Shown in pieces: positions 1-11,220 of a stretch of DNA of 64,000 nucleotides (its first letter is position 1; each line of letters opens with the position of its first letter). Source of the DNA: Aegilops tauschii subsp. strangulata (taxonomy: Eukaryota > Streptophyta > Magnoliopsida > Poales > Poaceae); NCBI RefSeq assembly GCF_002575655.3, contig NC_053040.3, forward strand, positions 459,282,780-459,346,779, in the 5' to 3' direction. A program made the translations under genes and the position numbers. Below the pieces are notes generated by a model. It was not told where the DNA came from. It was given only the letters and a program-made list of their open reading frames with translations, and did no database searches.

Positions 1-1178
1 TCATGCGTTACAAAACGAGTAAAGAGACTTGCCGGTAACGAGATTGAACGAGGTATTGGGATACCGACGATCGAATCTCGGGCAAGTAACATACCGATAG
101 ACAAAGGGAATTGTATACGGGATTGATTGCATCCCGGACATCGTGGTTCATCCGATGAGATCATCGTGGAACATGTGGGAGCCAATATGGGTATCCAGAT
201 CCCGCTATTGGTTATTGGCCGGAGAGGTGTCTCGGTCATGTCTGCATGGTTCCCGAACCCGTAGGGTCTACACACTTAAGGTTCGGTGACGCTAGAGTTG
301 TTATGGGAAATAGTATGTGGTTACCGAAGGTTGTTCGGAGTCCCGGATGAGATCCCGGACATGACGAGGAGCTCCGGAATGGTCCGGAGGTGAAGATCGG
401 TATATTGGACGAAGGGTATTGGAGTCCAGAATTGTTCCGAGGGTACCAGGTTATGGCCAGCATGTCCGAAAGGGGTTTCGGAGGCCCCGACAAGCGTTGG
501 GGGGCCTTATGGGCCAAGGGGAAGGGGCAAACCAGCCCACTAAGGGGCTGTGCGCCCCTCCCAACCCCTCTCACGTAACCAGGAGAGGTGGGGGCGCCAC
601 CCCTAGGGCAGCCGCCCCTCCCGGCTTGGGGGGCAAGTTTCCTAGGGGGTGGGGGCGCCCAAACCCATCTAGGGTTTCCCCTGGCCGCCGCCTCCTCCTC
701 TAGATCCATCTAGAGGGGCCGGCCCCCTCTCCCCTTCCCCCTATATATAGTGAGGGGGTGGGAGGGCAGCCATACCCTGCCCTTGACGCAACCCTCTCCT
801 CCTCCAACTCCTCCTCCTCCTCCGTAGTGCTTAGCGAAGCTCTGCCGGAGAACCACGAGCTCCATTGCCACCATGTCGTCGTGCTGCTGGAGTTCTCCCT
901 CAACTTCTCCTCTCCCCTTGCTGGATCAAGAAGGAGGAGACGTCTCCGGGCTGTACGTGTGTTGAACGCGGAGGCGCCGTCCGTTCGGCGCTAGATCGGA
1001 TCTTCCGCGATTTGAATCGCCGCGAGTACGACTCCATCAACCGCGTTCTTGTAACGCTTCCGCTTAGCGATCTTCAAGGGTATGAAGATGCACTCCCTCT
1101 TCTCTCGTTGCTAGCATCCCCTAGATTGATCTTGGTGACACGTAGGAAAATTTTGAATTATTGCTACGTTCCCCAAAT
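1..1178 (+). mobile_element. 3' part of a BARE/WIS/Angela-type copia LTR
   Basis: The sequence closely parallels the reverse complement of the complete LTRs at 25647-27375 and 32517-34245 (same blocks around the TATA-like CTATATATAG at about 741 and the terminal GCTACGTTCCCC). The 5' part lies outside the window. The 3' end reads CCCCAAAT rather than CCCCAACA, so the terminal CA is lost or mutated. It is far more diverged from the other two LTRs than they are from each other, so it is an older insertion. No TSD can be tested. Confidence 0.85.
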
Positions 1179-1878
1179 TACCTACAAAAAAATCACAAGA
1201 TTTTGGAAAAGTTTACGAAGTTGAAACAAAAATGTGGATTCCAAAAATGTTTATAAATTTGAAAAACGTTCATGCATTTGAAAAAAAATCCAGAATTTGA
1301 AAATTTGACATATTTGAAAAGAAGTTCATGATTCGAAAAAAACATGGATTTTAGGTCCACAATATTCTAAGAAAATTTTGCGAGTTTGAAAAAAAGATCC
1401 TGAATTTGAGAGAAGTTCACGGGTTTGAAAAGTTCATTATTTCAGAAAAAATCAAGAATTTGAAAAAGTTCATGCATTTAAAAAGTACAAAAAAGGAAAA
1501 AGTACACTATTTTTTTAAAATAATTTCACAAATTTTTATAAAGTTCATGAATTTGGAAAGAAGTTCATGGATTTGAAAATTTCGTCAAATTTGATAAAGT
1601 TCACGGATTTGAAGAAGTTCATAAATAGTGAAAAAGATCATGAGTTTGATAAATGGTTAAAAATATTGAAAATACCAAATATCAAAAAAAGAAGGAAAAA
1701 AGAGAAAAGAAACCCAAAAATTTTAAAAAGATAAAAATAAAAAAACCAAACAAAGTCAGGTGGAAAACCCCACATAAAAATACATAGAGAGAAAACCAAC
1801 TTGTGTATAAGGCGATGCCCTAATGGGCCGGCCCACTTAGGAAACCTTTGTACACTAGGGGTGTGCGTCATTTACCGT
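1179..1878. repeat. AT-rich degenerate repeat of TTTGAAAAAGTTCATG-like units
   Basis: The stretch is built from imperfect copies of a short motif (TTTGAAAA, GTTCATG, GAATTTG), ending in A-rich sequence. There is no credible coding potential. A GC-rich segment at about 1822-1870 (ATGGGCCGGCCCAC) may be the end of an old DNA transposon. No element family is assigned. Confidence 0.5.
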
Positions 1879-2490
1879 TTTGCCCAAGTGGCGCAAGGGG
1901 CGCTCAATAGGATTCAGTATTGTTAAAATCCGACGTCAGATTGTTAACCATGGCAAATCAAACGTTTTTATGGCAAATTTAGTAGTCACGAGGGTAACAA
2001 TTTGCTTTAGCAAGCATGGCAAATCCCGACAAAACACTGAACATGGCAAACATTTGGCATGCTCGCCAAAGAAAATTGACATCCCCGTGACAACTAAATT
2101 TGTCATAGGAAACGTTCGATTTCCATGCTTGCTAAAGAAAAATGAAATCTCCATGACTGCATAGGAAACGTTTGATTTGCCATGCTTGCTAAAAAAATGA
2201 AATATCCATCATAACTAAATTTGCGATAGAAAACGTTCGATTTGCCATGCTAAAAGACTTGATGTTTGATTTGTAGCAAAATTCAGTGTTTTGCTAAAAT
2301 CTGACGTCAAGTTTTTAAGAATGGCAAATAAAAAGTTTTTTTTACGACAACTTACATTGCCGCGACATAACAATTCCCTTCAGCGAGCATGGCAAATAAT
2401 CCTCGCCATGTTCAATTTTGCCATTCTCATTGAAGGGTATTGTCATGGCGCCATAACGTAGTTTGCCATATAAAATGTTTGATTTGGCAC
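1879..2490. repeat. Degenerate repeat rich in TGGCAAA / CATGCTTGCTAAA
   Basis: Several imperfect copies, in both orientations, of blocks such as AACGTTYGATTTGCCATGC and GAAATATCCATCATAAC give a loosely tandem and partly palindromic structure. Short ORFs here are by-products of the repeat. It is probably the interior of an old DNA transposon; no termini were found. Confidence 0.45.
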
Positions 2491-2566
2491 GCTTAAAAAT
2501 CCTATGTTACATTTTTTAACATTCTCGTGCTTAAAAATCCTATGTTACATTTTTTAACATTCTCGT
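2491..2566. repeat. Perfect 38-bp tandem duplication
   Basis: Two identical 38-bp units, 2491-2528 and 2529-2566, start GCTTAAAAATCCTATG and end ACATTCTCGT. The identity suggests a recent local duplication. Confidence 0.9.
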
Positions 2567-2596
2567 TGTTTCCTACTGTTTCTACAACTTAGTGCG

Positions 2597-2629
<33 letters not shown>
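2597..2629. repeat. Run of 33 cytosines
   Basis: An uninterrupted C homopolymer, the longest in the window. The length may be inexact because such runs are error-prone in sequencing and assembly. Confidence 0.9.
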
Positions 2630-2631
<2 letters not shown>

Positions 2632-2639
2632 TTCGTTCT

Positions 2640-2839
2640 TGGCTGGGACCAAATACATTTTGTTTTCTTCTTGTTCGCACAACGCGTCAACTATATGCAG
2701 CGCGTGTTTCGGTAATGCATTTTGATTTTCACTTAGCAACCATTCTTCAGACTGACATCTCTCATCTATCGAAATGACAGGATGTTGTTTTGCTCCGAGT
2801 GCAACTAGCAATGAGATGTCCGTCGACATCAGGGACATG
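2640..2839 (+). other. Distal upstream region of gene A
   Basis: This segment is diverged but alignable to the upstream regions of genes B (from about 11221) and C (from about 15243): cATTTTcACTTAGC, then AAATGACAG, then TTTTGCT, then a block ending near GTCGACATCAGGGACATG that matches GGTCAACATGCATGGATG in B. The hAT-like insertion at 2840 interrupts it. It shows that gene A arose by duplication together with its promoter. Confidence 0.6.
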
Positions 2840-3625
2840 CAGGGCCGGTCCTGGGATCGGAGCCCCGGGGCGGAACTAAAACTTAGGAGGCCCTTAATAT
2901 AAACACCGAACTAATTTATAAATGTGAAATGCAAATGATTCCAAATGCAATATTCCTGTCAATTAATTTATAAATGTTATCTAGAAATATTTCTTCTAAC
3001 AATCCAAGATGCAAAATTGCTGGTGGTGGTATCAATATCAACCTCGTCCAATATTTTTTCTCAATGCATAAAGTTCCTCTTAAGGAATCTATCGATACAT
3101 CATGTGATTCTATCAAGGCATGTACGTACATGTTTCCTCTCTTTCTTTCTGACTACCGGATGCAAACTTTTTAGATGATCTGACGATGCCGAAATTGAAG
3201 AAGCAATTAGTAACTAAAACTAACACCCGCAAAAAAAGTAATTAAAACTAACATAAACTTAACAAAAGCATCAATTCATCTTGACAAGATCATCAATTCA
3301 ACTTGGCAAAATCGCACAGGATAGTATTCCAAGAAAATAAATTGCACAAGGCATAGGTGAGACATACCTTCTCTCATTCTCTTGCGTGGGCGGGGCCGGC
3401 GATGGAGCATCCGCGCTGCTGCCTGCGCTGTGTGTTGCTCTTATTCCTTGATGAGTCGCCGGGAATCACGGAGATAAAATAAGGCCATCGAGGCGGCGCA
3501 CAGGCAAGATTAATTGGGGAGATGTAGATAAGCCTCGACCTTGAGTCATCGCTGGCCGTTGATTAGATCAAGTGAATTAGGCAATTAGCGATACTCCCAG
3601 AAGCATAGCCAATTAGTAGCGCCAC
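2840..3625. mobile_element. hAT-like element, copy 1 (right end not found)
   Basis: It starts CAGGGCCGGTCCTG and continues GGGGCCCTTAATATAAACA-like, matching the start of the complete hAT element at 12500-13541. The next 8-bp repeat of GGGACATG was not found on the right, so the right end is eroded or truncated. The right limit is placed where similarity to the gene B upstream region resumes (about 3630). No transposase ORF is visible. Confidence 0.55.
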
Positions 3626-3629
3626 CAGG

Positions 3630-3796
3630 GCATCATATGCATGCGTGGTGAATTTATCATGCAGATCGATATCGATCAATCCCAAATCTAGCTAGCCATC
3701 ACTTTTTTCATGTGTGGTGTGACATCCTATAAATAGCATCAGCCGCTCCATCGTACTTGCACCAATTAAGACTGAGTTCGCCTCATCTCAATCTTT
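3630..3796 (+). promoter_or_regulatory. Original promoter and leader of gene A
   Basis: A TATA box TATAAATA lies at 3728-3735, followed by CATCAGCCGCTCCATCG and CACCAATTAAGA, the leader found in the other family members. The TGACGT box next to the TATA box in B, C and D is TGACAT here. The leader is separated from its coding region by a LINE fragment and a copia element (3813-8368), so this promoter now sits 4.6 kb upstream of the ATG. Confidence 0.65.
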
Positions 3797-3812
3797 GCTA
3801 TCCTAATCTCTT

Positions 3813-4116
3813 GGAGTCACTGCTGGTCGTTACACATTCATACAGACTTCAGGAAGGTTTTAATTATTTGGTGCAACCGTTGGAAAATGCTAGCATGGGT
3901 TATCTTTAAACGGTTTGAATGACGAGCTAATAATTAGCTAGGTGTTTAGTTATCCTAGTCTGATTTTTGCCGGCTATGGCTTCTTTTACTTTATTTCCTT
4001 TCTTTTAGTTCCTTTTTTGAGCCAATACTACCTCAAACTTTGTCTTCGTATTTTCCTTTAATAAAATGGTTCCATGCAGGATGTAGAGACCGCGGGCTTT
4101 CTTTCTTTAAAAAAAA
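3813..4116 (+). mobile_element. 5'-truncated LINE insertion in the gene A leader
   Basis: A 304-bp segment ends in CTTTAATAAAATGGTT..., a LINE-like 3' end, and an A8 tract. It is flanked by a 16-bp target-site duplication: GCTATCCTAATCTCTT at 3797-3812 and GCTATCCTACTCTCTT at 4117-4132 (one mismatch). The unduplicated sequence ATCCTAATCTCTTAGCTCC is seen in the leader of gene C, so the empty site is known. No coding part remains. Confidence 0.85.
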
Positions 4117-4141
4117 GCTATCCTACTCTCTTAGCTCCAAC

Positions 4142-4338
4142 TGTTAGAATTAATTACAATTTGTAATTAGGGGAAAATCTCCACTTGCCCAAACCGTCGT
4201 GCGGTTTGTCCCGCACAGGCGGCTTCTCGCTCCTGCCCCCTGGAACCGACGCCTCCCTTCGATCGCGTCTCTCCAGATGGTATAAGTAGCGCCTGTAACC
4301 ATCAATCAAGACAGAGATTTCACTTTCGATCTCAAACA
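4142..4338 (+). repeat. Left (5') LTR of the small copia element
   Basis: 197 bp, TG...CA ends. Contains TATAAGTA at about 4281. Identical to the right LTR except at 4183. Confidence 0.93.
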
Positions 4339-4437
4339 CGTTATCACGCACGTAGAACAGCCAGCGAGAGCAAAAGAAACATCAGAGAAAGGAGAAGAGA
4401 GGGAGCACTCGCCGCCGTTTTCTACGGGAACAATCCG

Positions 4438-7400
4438 ATGGAAGAGGAATTATGCCTTGTGGACAGTGGTGCCACAAACTCCATACTGAGGGAGATGAAA
4501 ATTTTCCAAACTCTGAAAAAGACGAATGGAGATATTTTAACTATCGCTGGACGCGATACTGTGATTGTTGGTACTGGACGTGCCATATTCACCCTCCCAA
4601 GTGGTACATATGTGACAATTGAGGATGCTTTACTATATCCCGATTCTGCATGTACCCTGATCAGTTATCGAGATATCCGTAAAAATGGTTTTCATATTGA
4701 AACCCATGAAGACAACAAAGAGGAGTATCTACTCTTTACTAAAGATGACGGATATGGCAAAAAGGTACATGAGAAAATTCCTTCTCTATCGTCTGGTTTG
4801 TACTATACGTACATCAAACCCGTGGAACATGTTGCATACAAAGTAATTTTTCAGAATGTTAACGCATTCCAAACCTGGCATGATCGCCTAGGCCATCCTG
4901 GAATAGGGATGATGAGAAAAATTACTAGCAATTCCATTGGTCATAATTTGCTTGAGTCAAAATTTCCTCAATCTTCTGATTTTGTGTGCACATCTTGTGC
5001 CACGGGAAAGCTAATTTTGAGGCCCTCACACCTCAAAATACAAGCTGAACCACTTCAGTTCCTTGAACGTATTCAAGGAGACATTTGTGGTCCCATTCAG
5101 CCATTATCTGGACCTTTCCGGTATTTCATGGTTCTGATTGACGCATCTACACGATGGTCACATGTGTGTCTTCTATCCACACGAAACCATGCATTTGCCA
5201 AGATAATGAGGCAAGTCATTAAGTTGCAAGCCCATTATCCTGAAAGTCGAATTAAATCAATTCGAATGGACAATGCTGCAGAATTCTCCTCACGTGCTTT
5301 CAATGATTATTGCATGGCTTTGGGGATTGAAGTTCAGCACTCTGTTCCATATGTCCATACACAAAATGGTTTGGCTGAAGCGTTGATTAAGAGGATCAAA
5401 CTCATTGCAAGACCTTTGTTGACGAATTGCAACTTGCCAACCTCTTGTTGGGGTCACGCTGTTTTACACGCTGCTGACTTGATACAATTGAGGCCAACTG
5501 CATATCACAGTTCTTCCCCTCTGGAATTGGTACGTGGAAATCCTCCAAGCATTTCTCATCTGCGTAAGTTCGGATGTGCTGCATACATCCCGATCTCACC
5601 ACCACAGCGGACATCTATGGGCCCACACAGGAAGTTGGGGATCTATGTGGGGTACAAATCGCCGTCGATTATTAAGTACCTGGAACCCCTGACTGGGGAT
5701 CTGTTCACAGCCCGTCACGCTGATTGAATATTTAATGAGGAACATTTTCTGGCATTAGGGGGAGATTTCAAGTACCAGAAAGAATGCCCGGAAATTGATT
5801 GGAATGCTCATTCCATTTCATCCTCTGATCCACGTACCCATGAGACCGAACTTCAAGTTCGGAAGATCATTAATTTGCAACATCTTGCAAATAATCTGCC
5901 AGATTCATTTACTAATTTGAAAGGTGTTACAAAATCCTTAAACCCGGCCAGAAATGCGCCAGAAAGAGTGGAGGTACCAATAAAAACCACTCAACTCCCT
6001 ATTCCTAAAAAGAGGGGGAGTAGTACGGCCTCTGACCCGGAGCATGCTTCTAGCAAGCAGCAAAGGAAATCGAGGAAAAAAACCTCGGAGTCAGTAAATG
6101 CAGGTCAACTCAACGTTGACAAACACCTGATGGGTAGTATACACCCAGTGGAAGGGCAATCTCCACAACCCAGTTCCAGTATGCACAAACTAACTGGGAC
6201 ATCGGAACACCCAGACTCGATCGTATTGGGAAATCACGAAGAGTCACTAGGGGTGCAGGAAATTTCCATCAACTATGTTGATTCTGGAGAATCATTTGAC
6301 CGTAAGACTACGACTGTCGACATATATTTTGCTGAAAAGATTGCAGATACCCTTCTCACTGATCATGATCCAAGGTCTATCGTTGAGTGCTAAAAGCGCC
6401 CCGACTGGCCTAAATGGAAGGATGCAATCCAAGCAGAAATTGCCTCGCTTAACAAAAGAAAGGTATTCACTGAAGCAATACCTACACCTCCCAGTGTTTT
6501 CCCTGTGGGATTCAAATGGGTTTTTCTCCGAAAACGGAATGAGAACAATGAGGTGGTGAGATATAAAGCAAGGCTCGTAGCACAAGGTTTCACGCAAAAA
6601 CCAGGCATTGATTTCACTGAAACATATTCTCCAGTAATGAGTGCAACCACTTTCCGATATCTTATATCCTTGGCAGTGCAAAATCGTCTATCTATGCAGT
6701 TGATGGACGTCGTGACCGCATACCTTTACGGGTCACTAGATTCGGACATATATATGAAGGTTCCCGATGGAATCTCTGTCCCGAATAAAAATGCAAAACG
6801 CAACTTGTATTGTGTAAAGCTGAATAAGTCATTATATGGCTTAAGGCAGTCGGGACGGATGTGGTACAACCGACTCGGTGAGTTCCTTCTTTAGAAAGGT
6901 TACTCCAATAGTACTGATTGCCCATGTGTTTTCATCAAGAAGTCGTCTACAGGATTTTGCATCATTTCTGTGTATGTTGACGATCTCAACATCATCGGCA
7001 GCACACCAGACATTGATGAAGCACGCAATCACCTAAAGATGGAATTTGAGATGAAGGATTTGGGTAAAACCAAATTTTGCTTAGGTATTCAACTTGAGCA
7101 TCTTCCCTCAGGAATCATGGTACACCAATCTGCCTATATCCAGAAAATATTGGAGAAATTCAATATGGACAAATCCTATCCATCTAAAACTCCCATGGTG
7201 GTTCGATCTCTAGACATAGAGAAAGATCCGTTCAGACCAAGGGATGATGGAGAAGAGGTGTTGGGACCTGAAGTTCCATACCTTAGTGCTGTTGGAGCGC
7301 TTATGTATCTTGCAAATTGCACAAGACCTGATATTGCATTTGCAGTGAATCTACTTGCTAGACATAGCGCAGCTCCCACCAAACGTCATTGGTCTGGAGT

Positions 7401-7998
7401 GAAGAATATCTTTCGACATCTCCAAGGCACAAAGGATCTTGGCCTATTTTTCCAGTTCCAGAAAAATTAGGACTCTGATATGATTGGATATGCAGATGCC
7501 GATTATTTGTCTGATCCCCATAATGCCCGATCTTAGACCGGCTTCGTGTTCCTACATGGTGGCACTGCTATATCATGGAAGTCTTCGAAACAGACTCTGG
7601 TGGCAACATCTACCAATCATTCTGAAATAATTTCATTATTTGAAGCAACATGCGAATGTGTATGGCTTCGCAGAATGATAAACCACATACAATAGTCATG
7701 TGGAATGGGTTCGATAAAATCACCTACCATTATCTATGAAGATAATGCGGCCTGTGTTGCGCAGATGCAAATAGGATACATCAAGAGTAATATCACCAAG
7801 CATATTTCTCCTAAATGGTTTTCCCCCCATAATCTTCAGAAAAGCAGGGAAATAAGCATTCTGCAAGTCAAATCATGCGACAACCTTGCTGATTTATTTA
7901 CCAAGTCTCTACCAAATTCTACATTTCAGAAATGTGTTCATGGAATTGGTATGCGAAGACTTAGGGACTTGCAGGTGTCAGGGGGAGTCTCTTCTTGA
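4438..7998 (+). pseudogene. copia pol with six in-frame stops, no gag
   Basis: One reading frame carries the copia domain order. The protease active site DSGAT is right at the start (LVDSGATNS). The GAG-pre-integrase zinc motif follows (WHDRLGHPG and CTSC). Integrase is recognisable (GDICGPIQ, MDNAAEF, AEALIKR). Reverse transcriptase has YVDD near 6979, and RNase H has GYADADY and YEDNAAC. The frame is interrupted only by stops, at 5725 (TGA), 6391 (TAA), 6892, 7468, 7534 and 7693 (all TAG), with no frameshift. At 7534 the stop replaces the Gln of the conserved SQTG(F/Y)VF motif, so CAG to TAG is likely there and probable for others. The capsid gene is absent. The element cannot encode its own proteins and must have moved with help from another copy. 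Confidence 0.9.
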
Positions 7999-8171
7999 GA
8001 TATCCTCATTTTAATGACATCACATTGTGCTATCTTTCTTTGTGAGTATATGTTTCAGGATCTCATCAAAGATTTTATGAAGAACTTTTGAAGGAGAATC
8101 TTTTGAGATGATAGAGCTTCCCGGATAATCGTGAAGATGGTTCTACATGGTCAAGTGTAGATTAGGGGGAG

Positions 8172-8368
8172 TGTTAGAATTAATTACAATTTGTAATTAG
8201 GGGAAAATCTCCCCTTGCCCAAACCGTCGTGCGGTTTGTCCCGCACAGGCGGCTTCTCGCTCCTGCCCCCTGGAACCGACGCCTCCCTTCGATCGCGTCT
8301 CTCCAGATGGTATAAGTAGCGCCTGTAACCATCAATCAAGACAGAGATTTCACTTTCGATCTCAAACA
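8172..8368 (+). repeat. Right (3') LTR of the small copia element
   Basis: 197 bp. Its end lies 6 bp upstream of the gene A start codon, separated only by the TSD CCAAC and one A. Confidence 0.93.
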
Positions 8369-8374
8369 CCAACA
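8311..8374 (+). promoter_or_regulatory. LTR TATA box positioned to transcribe gene A
   Basis: TATAAGTA at 8311-8318 inside the right LTR lies 57-64 bp before the gene A ATG (8375). If transcription starts about 30 bp downstream of a TATA box, as is typical, the transcript would have a 30-35 nt leader into the gene A frame. This is inference; no expression data are available. Confidence 0.45.
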
Positions 8375-8934
8375 ATGACTTCAGAAGCATCTGCTCTTAG
8401 GACCACTGCCGTACACGCCGTCGTTTTGGCCATGCTAGTGCTAGCGCTGCCAACCTTAGCATGCAGGACGCATCCGGCCCCGGCTCCGGCTCTGCTCCTC
8501 CGGCACCGGTTCTGGCCCCGGCTCCAGCTCCGGCACATGTTCCAGCCCTGGCCCCGGCGCCGGTGACGCTGTGCCAGGACTGTGACACGCGGTGTCGGGC
8601 GAGATCGGCGTGCGAAGCCTACGTTGCCGCGGCAGGGTGCGGGAATGCCTGCACCGTCGATGTCTCGCCCGCGTGCACGACCTGCAAATCCCGTGCCGTG
8701 CAGTCGTGCACGACCTACTGCAACGATAAGTGCGCGCCCAACGACTGCGTCGGCTCATGCAGCACATTCTGCACCGATCAAACCGAGCGGACCGCATGTC
8801 GGAACGAGTGCAGTCCCTACTCCTTCTACAAGCAGCGGGTCAAAATATGCAAAGCATGCGAGTCCAGTGCCGCCACGAGGTGCATCGACGCCTGCAGCAG
8901 CGAGTGCAAGTCCAACCGCGTCAGCAGCGGCTGA
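8375..8934 (+). pseudogene. Gene A: frameshifted cysteine-rich secreted protein
   Basis: This is a relative of genes B, C and D. The first frame gives a signal peptide (MTSEASALRTT then a VVLAMLVLALPTLA core, then C) and the first APAPA residues. The rest of the linker and the cysteine domain (from LCQDCDTRC) are in another frame that ends at the TGA at 8932. The shift fits loss of one G between 8494 and 8495, within a CTGGCT block kept in gene B. Compared with B, about six residues including the CDC motif of module 3 are missing, and the last cysteine is Arg (KSNR for KANC). The natural leader is broken by a LINE fragment and a copia element. It is non-functional as read, unless the frameshift is a sequence error. 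The start codon was chosen by alignment with B and C. Confidence 0.85.
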
Positions 8935-8963
8935 TAAATTAACCCCTGCACTCAAATGTTATA

Positions 8964-9193
8964 CTACATCCGTCCTGATTTATTAGTCCCCTTATACTTT
9001 GGGTCAAACTTTAACCTTTGATTTAACTATTGAAAAATAAGTTATATACCACAAAAATAGTATCATCGGAAACGTCTTTCAAATATGAATCCAACAATAA
9101 TTTTGTGGCGTATAATTCATTTTTGTTAGTCAAATCTTCGATCAAAATTAAGCATAAAATAAGAAGGGGACTAATAAATCCGGACGGAGGTAG
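8964..9193. mobile_element. Stowaway-like MITE behind gene A
   Basis: 230 bp starting CTACATCCGTCCTGATTTAT and ending in the complement (GGACGGAGGTAG), flanked by TA (8962-8963 and 9194-9195). The TA target duplication and the CTMCNTCCGTCC-type end fit a Tc1/Mariner MITE. A related copy lies behind gene D (59152-59376). Confidence 0.8.
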
Positions 9194-9320
9194 TACTCGA
9201 ATAATCATGCGAAAAAGAGATCAGTGCATGTAGGGCCGAGCCATATCGCTGCTGCACGTGTGCTTGCTGGTTTTGTTCATGTATGCATCTACTTTTACCT
9301 TTCAAGACCTTTCCTTTGTA

Positions 9321-9443
9321 CTCCCTCCGTCCGGAAATACTTGTCATCAAAATGGATAAAAGGGGATGTATCTAGACGTATTTTAGTTCTAGATCCATCT
9401 CTTTTTATCCATTTTGATGACAAGTATTTTCGGACAGAGGGAG
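9321..9443. mobile_element. Stowaway MITE, 123 bp
   Basis: CTCCCTCCGTCCGGAAATAC at the left and the complementary sequence at the right form a near-perfect hairpin. TA duplications lie at 9319-9320 and 9444-9445. Typical Triticeae Stowaway size and termini. Confidence 0.93.
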
Positions 9444-9445
9444 TA

Positions 9446-11220
9446 GTTTATATTGATACTACTATATCCGTCAGTCTATGGATTCTGAATATGGTGTTAC
9501 TCTAGAAGTTTCATGATTTGGATACTCTATTGAAATGTTATTTGTGTTTCGCAGTTTTCCTTTAGAAAAGAAATTCATTTCGTGTCCTCCAAATGACGAG
9601 GCCACTCCTCCATTGTGTCACATAGAGGTTTACACGAGTGGCCGCACCAAATGGCACACAACACGTGCCATTTGGCCCCTTAAAGAAAAACTTGCTATTT
9701 GGTAATGCTCACATATGTGGCCACTCTTGAAAAATGACCCCTTCTGGAAATGGTAGAGACACGGGTTATTGGCGAGGGTCATGGCTCCCCTAGGCTCTCA
9801 CTAACCATGTATAAATCTCTAATGAAGAGAAAAGAGAAAAATAGTTAGATTTAGATGGCTTGACCCCTCCTAACACATCATATATGACTAAATATTTGAT
9901 CTTTACTAAAGTATTTCTATTACCATATGGCACCTCAATATGCAACCATTTATGAGAAAACACAAACCTCAACAGGAAGCCATGTATGAAAAATATTCAC
10001 CTCATCATGCAATCATGCATGGGAAAATATTTAGTTGTTTCAATTATATTATGTCATTTATGTTGAATAAATATTTTATAACTATAAATAATCAAAAAAT
10101 AAATTATGTGGCATCTCAGTTTATTTATCATATAACTAATCAAATATTAAGGTTGCATACAACCAAATCTCTCATTAAAATATGTTGTCCTTCCCAGAGT
10201 CGTCATCTCCCATCTCCGGGTATGCTCCAATGCCAACTTTCGCTCTCACGCATGTTAGAGATACGACAGGCAAACGAAACGACAAAGCATGGCGGCTGTA
10301 TATATCCATCAGCTGGCTATAGTATTTGCCATGCTCTACCATTGAACTAAATCTGATAGAGCGACATCAGTAGAAAATACATGGCATCAAATTTACTGTT
10401 TGTTTTTGTCGTTCAATACAACTGCCACAAAACTGAGATCTATACTAAATTGTAACCATACTCAATGTCAACTTGTACTTTGGGAATGGAGCCAGCGGTA
10501 CATAGCATGTAGACTACATAAACCACAAAGCAGTTTACTCAAATATAATAATCGAGGCTATCTTCGGGTGTGTAGCTTTCAAAATAAAATGCTTATGGTT
10601 TGATGGATTCAGTGCATAGTTGAGAACATTTTTATTTAGATTTCACAATAAATTATTATTGTAAAGAAAAATCTTATTTATCCGTTGCAGAATTGACTGC
10701 CCTTGATCGCACCACCATCCCATCGTCTTCAGACTACATAATTTTCTCCACCACATCGTGGTGGTAGAGGAATTCGGTCACCACATCGATCTTCACCAAT
10801 CCCCATAAACGGAAAAACCTCACGTCAGTGATGGACCCTCCTCCATTAATCGGAACGAGTTATAGTCACCGAAGTGGAGAATGAGTTCATCCACGTCAAC
10901 ACCATTCGCATTTACAGAACCAACATTGAAAATATCGCCGCCCATCGCCGTCATAGTGGCGGTTCTCTCTTCTCCTAGACAACTCTTACTTTTACTCCTT
11001 GGAATTTGTAGTCCTTTTAAAGCTTGTTTTTAATATTTACGCATTATGGGGTTCATCCATGCAACAACTTTACGTCAATGCATATTTTATTCATGTAAGA
11101 TGTAACATGCCAAAATATTAACCTAAAAAAGCTATCGTCCGAACTCCTCCCACATCACAGAAACCCTAGCGCCCCCACATTCATCCCGCACCTCCCTCCC
11201 TCGCCACCGGCCCACCACCA
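9446..11220. other. Spacer between genes A and B
   Basis: AT-rich sequence with no convincing ORF. It holds a perfect 11-bp inverted repeat with a 7-bp loop at 9647-9675 (CCAAATGGCAC / GTGCCATTTGG), perhaps a MITE core. A block near 11100-11220 (AAACCCTAGCGCCCCC...) looks like the 5' region of an unrelated degraded sequence. Nothing else is recognised. Confidence 0.4.

Larger units (their letters stand above)
4142..8368 (+). mobile_element. Complete small copia retrotransposon
   Basis: A 4227-bp element has 197-bp LTRs (4142-4338 and 8172-8368) that start TGTTAGAATT and end CTCAAACA. The LTRs differ at one site (A4183, C8213). The TSD is CCAAC (4137-4141 and 8369-8373). A purine-rich tract ATTAGGGGGAG precedes the right LTR. 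The sequence after the left LTR (CGTTATCACGCACG) does not match the usual initiator-tRNA-Met site. There is no gag ORF between the left LTR and the protease motif. It lies inside the leader of gene A, immediately before its ATG. Confidence 0.95.

Noticed and set aside
2554..2838. ORF with a poly-Gly stretch and its poly-Pro antisense
   Set aside because: The stretch is the translation of the 33-cytosine run; the frame depends on the run length and has no other support.
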